Positions 63,301 to 64,000 of a stretch of 64,000 nt of DNA are shown here, in pieces. The stretch's first letter is position 1; each line of letters opens with the position of its first letter. The notes beneath the pieces were generated by a model. The model saw nothing but the letters and a program-made list of their open reading frames with translations, had not been told where the DNA came from and searched no databases. Source of the DNA: Balanoglossus misakiensis (taxonomy: Eukaryota > Hemichordata); NCBI GenBank assembly GCA_040954595.2, contig CM082592.2:3038001-3102000 (forward strand). Reading direction: 5' to 3'. The position numbers were made by a program, and so were the translations under genes.

Positions 63301-63658
63301 GTCACCAAATGCACAGTCGTATTTAGTGTATGAAGACATAATATTTCCTTTTACAACAAATTGTTTTAATATTCGGATGAACCTACTGGTGGGTATTAAT
63401 CGGTAGAACGGTAAAGGTTCATGCTTTCAGTGGATATTTCAGAAGACTATGAGGACATGATTGAGGACTAAAACCTTTTGATTATCAACTCATTAGTACA
63501 TTTCTGACATATTCCTATTTTGATCTCCGTGTCCACCTATCCAGCAGAGGAATGTTCTAATCACAGTTATAGCTGTCATAGTGGAGGATGTATATCAATG
63601 ACATCCTACTGTGATTTCAAGAATGACTGTGAAGATGGCTCTGATGAATTCAATTGTG
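45329..63658 (+). CDS. Large FN3-EGF-CUB-C-type lectin-LDLa mosaic protein (3' end beyond window)
   Basis: At least 31 exons from ATG 45329 join in frame to about 2330 codons: 45329-45392, 45718-46005, 46598-46858, 47174-47458, 47788-47925, 48306-48431, 48968-49090, 49325-49447, 49750-49916, 50240-50648, 52136-52306, 52731-52970, 53263-53415, 53664-54008, 54404-54757, 55331-55714, 56230-56652, 56920-57045, 57310-57461, 57798-58047, 58259-58421, 58550-58776, 59311-59709, 60289-60717, 61040-61246, 61406-61475, 61649-61821, 61916-61963, 62312-62770, 62948-63067, 63545-63658. Order: signal peptide, 3 FN3, 3 EGF, CUB, a unique linker, 4 CUB, lectin, EGF, lectin, 3 CUB, 2 lectin, 2 LDLa. Module borders are in phase 1. 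It is secreted or membrane-bound; LDLa repeats followed by a membrane region would fit a large receptor, but the C-terminus is not in view. Confidence 0.92.
45718..47458 (+). CDS. Three fibronectin type III domains
   Basis: Each exon is one domain: 45718-46005 (PTSLKIGWSAVSGEIEGYEI, then LIPSTNYQVDVVSW), 46598-46858 (DSITIVWSSG, LTPATGHSISL), 47174-47458 (TSIDVIWQAPQGEIDKYEIV, LSASTVYTVSVAAL). The Trp of strand B and the L-x-P-x-T-x-Y type motif of strands E-F are visible. The domains probably act as spacers or adhesion modules. Confidence 0.9.
47788..49090 (+). CDS. Three EGF-like domains
   Basis: Single-exon, phase-1 modules: 47788-47925 (CENGGTCTAVSQSRFTCTCP), 48306-48431 (CFNNATCVRI to CQPRWTGDRCE) and 48968-49090 (CENGGTCYGDAVNYSCVCKP). 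All have the six-cysteine Notch/Delta-like spacing. None has the strict D-x-D/N-E calcium consensus at the start. Confidence 0.9.
49325..52306 (+). CDS. First CUB domain and a unique linker region
   Basis: The CUB is split over 49325-49447 (IIKYPDTGTTYQADTSCTWF), 49750-49916 (NDYVRILDGR, LLKHCSGSMPPQL) and the start of 50240-50648 (EVTIEFVSDSS). The rest of 50240-50648, plus 52136-52306, encodes about 160 residues with no family I recognise (SWEVIIPDSLNGVG; CETNCPLKSVNLECPSIPNL). The latter may be a second beta-sandwich. Confidence 0.8.
49518..49690. mobile_element. Partial copy of the 35506 element in intron 8 of the mosaic gene
   Basis: It begins TTAA-AGGGGAAGTC and shares agctgatttctacataattt, the following A-run, and gaaagttggcagaatttcca with 35506-35672. 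The right half is missing or unrelated. Confidence 0.75.
50808..50996. mobile_element. Near-perfect foldback element in intron 10 of the mosaic gene
   Basis: The arm acagaacttcatgacctctg... (50809-50883) and its complement (50920-50994) pair almost without mismatch, including gcgcgcgatctgtgcaatat. The centre (gtatttttac / gtaaaaatgc) also pairs, so nearly all of the 186 bp folds on itself. There is no open frame; it is a MITE-type insertion. Confidence 0.85.
51200..51555. repeat. Diverged tandem direct repeat, unit about 200 bp
   Basis: Two copies (about 51205-51360 and 51412-51555) share aaactggcgatagcgag, cgaggttcc, ttctgac..., gggaaggataa and gtttcggcgatcat in the same order. It lies in the same intron as the foldback element, which also contains a gcgatagcgag block. 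Confidence 0.75.
52432..52683. mobile_element. TTAA-flanked MITE (copy 2), internally deleted
   Basis: It begins TTAA-AGGGACAATC and ends CTTTGTCCCT-TTAA. It shares cattaattatgtttgac, catgtggatatatagtgaat, acttccatcccacttgta and aactcgcc with the element at 14495-14847 but lacks part of the right arm. It sits directly before exon 12 of the mosaic gene. Confidence 0.82.
52731..55714 (+). CDS. CUB domains 2-5
   Basis: CUB2 covers 52731-52970 and 53263-53415 (YPTNLECSWELTVP, GRYCGSEAPSQII, RMFIEFSSD). CUB3 is 53664-54008 (GCGCTLTADSGIFQSP). CUB4 is 54404-54757 (ECGGTLNVSSGVIMSPNFPS, YDYVNVYDG). CUB5 is 55331-55714 (GCGGIMDEDNRVIRSVDYPD, DYVEIHE). CUB4 keeps the CGG-L...SPNFPxxY signature best. 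CUB2 is divergent at its start. Confidence 0.9.
56230..58047 (+). CDS. C-type lectin 1, EGF-like, C-type lectin 2
   Basis: CTL1 (56230-56652) has WLLFDGRCFGP, CRTEGGMIASI, GYHIGLR and a terminal VICEK, but no EPN/QPD sugar motif. The EGF (56920-57045) is of the CAFNCEN...CSCPHGYYL type seen in calcium-binding EGFs. CTL2 (57310-57461 and 57798-58047) has YDWTFFNGSCYKG, AEVSCNRVFSHLLKVE, FYWIGLHRIG, WEWVDGSPL and LPSLCQI, again without a canonical sugar-specificity triplet. Confidence 0.88.
58259..60717 (+). CDS. CUB domains 6-8
   Basis: CUB6 is split (58259-58421 and 58550-58776: LQSKNYPLTFDPNMNCEWKI, NEYCGD). CUB7 (59311-59709) has CQWTITVDNGKYILLRF, FDYVEMYEGG, GRYCGSQIPPF and LTVRFSSGN. 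CUB8 (60289-60717) has CGYLQSSNYPNAYPENSRCS and YDGGQREFSLLIDSYC. The phase-2 intron inside CUB6 is one of the few not in phase 1. Confidence 0.9.
61040..62770 (+). CDS. C-type lectins 3 and 4; lectin 3 with QPD motif
   Basis: CTL3 spans 61040-61246, 61406-61475 and 61649-61821: EEWSLYDKKCYKF, AESDCIQNGSHLVSI, YIGLTDSGNEGTFRWIDGNP, NEKQPDGGIFEDCG and KHWHDVACAY. QPD plus the W-H-D in place of WND suggests a galactose/GalNAc-type calcium site. The acceptor at 61406 was chosen because it restores the IGLTD motif. A 48-nt linker exon (61916-61963) follows. CTL4 (62312-62770) has WNLVALSCL, HCRSQDANLVSVKTFETQEL, VWIGL and SSFLCEL but no sugar triplet. Confidence 0.88.
62948..63658 (+). CDS. Two LDL-receptor class A repeats
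   Basis: Exons 62948-63067 (CERDLFTCGDRTC then CDGNTDCFDGSDELGC) and 63545-63658 (ECSNHSYSCHSGGC then CDFKNDCEDGSDEFNC) each encode a full six-cysteine LDLa repeat with the acidic SDE calcium motif. The phase-1 donor (gtcag) at 63659 shows that the gene continues past the window. Confidence 0.93.
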
Positions 63659-64000
63659 GTCAGTATTAACTATTTCCTTCTTTACATAAGCAAATGAATT
63701 AAATCAGTGATACCATGTAAAACTGTACAATGTGTGTGCCAGAAACGAATGGTCTTCTGTCTCAGTCAGCCAATTGTTTCATATCATTTGAATTTGTTTT
63801 CTGATGTACCTCAAGAGTATTCAACCAAAATGTATCCAAAACGAATTACCAGTATACTTTTAACTATTCAATGAATCCAGTGTTATTTTGGCATGAAGCA
63901 GTCCCAGGCTGTATCACAAGTCTCCTGACAGCCATATAAAAACGCCAAATAGAAAATTCAGATAAGCCATGAAATACATTTTAGGGACTGGTCAGATATT

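Overview
The window is animal nuclear DNA. Genes are split by many GT-AG introns, and the proteins are metazoan types: an HEI10-like RING protein, cadherin/EGF/Ig/HYR/TIR receptors and a large FN3-EGF-CUB-lectin-LDLa protein. Enhanced exon shuffling with TIR receptors and a surviving MGH1-like glycoside hydrolase suggests a marine invertebrate, perhaps a hemichordate, echinoderm or cephalochordate. The species cannot be read from the sequence, and that placement is inference.

Layout. (1) 1-2645, minus strand: the 5' part of a CCNB1IP1/HEI10-like gene, whose 3' end lies off the left edge. (2) 2645-3120: a compact shared promoter. (3) 3121-14161, plus strand: a complete 16-exon gene for a 900-residue MGH1-like (GH63-related) glycoside hydrolase. 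(4) 14162-17030: intergenic, with a TTAA-flanked MITE. (5) About 17030-39070: a very large imperfect palindrome. Its left arm (about 17030-27142) carries a receptor gene on the minus strand. Its right arm (about 27518-39070) carries the sister gene on the plus strand, and the two are head to head around a spacer of about 375 bp. (6) 39070-45328: about 6 kb without a gene I can support. (7) 45329 to the right edge, plus strand: at least 31 exons (about 2330 codons) of a mosaic extracellular protein, still open at the window end.

The receptor is the most unusual item. My model of the right-arm gene has 18 exons, is open throughout and encodes 935 residues. The order is signal peptide, one cadherin-like repeat, an unrecognised cysteine-bearing region, EGF, Ig, EGF, HYR, transmembrane helix, then a Toll/IL-1R-type TIR domain. 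I know of no described family that joins a cadherin ectodomain to a TIR tail. The left-arm copy keeps the EGF-to-TIR part but has lost one cadherin exon and the 3' end and splice donor of another, so its N-terminus is broken as modelled. The right arm in turn has an internal 957-bp tandem duplication, whose second unit is frameshifted, and a MITE-like insertion at a TTAA site that is empty in the left arm.

Both the receptor pair and the mosaic lectin/CUB gene look like surface recognition molecules, so the right two thirds of the window may be an innate recognition or adhesion locus that evolves by duplication. That functional link is inference. Exon borders were placed by eye from splice signals, reading frame and comparison of the two arms, with no transcript data.
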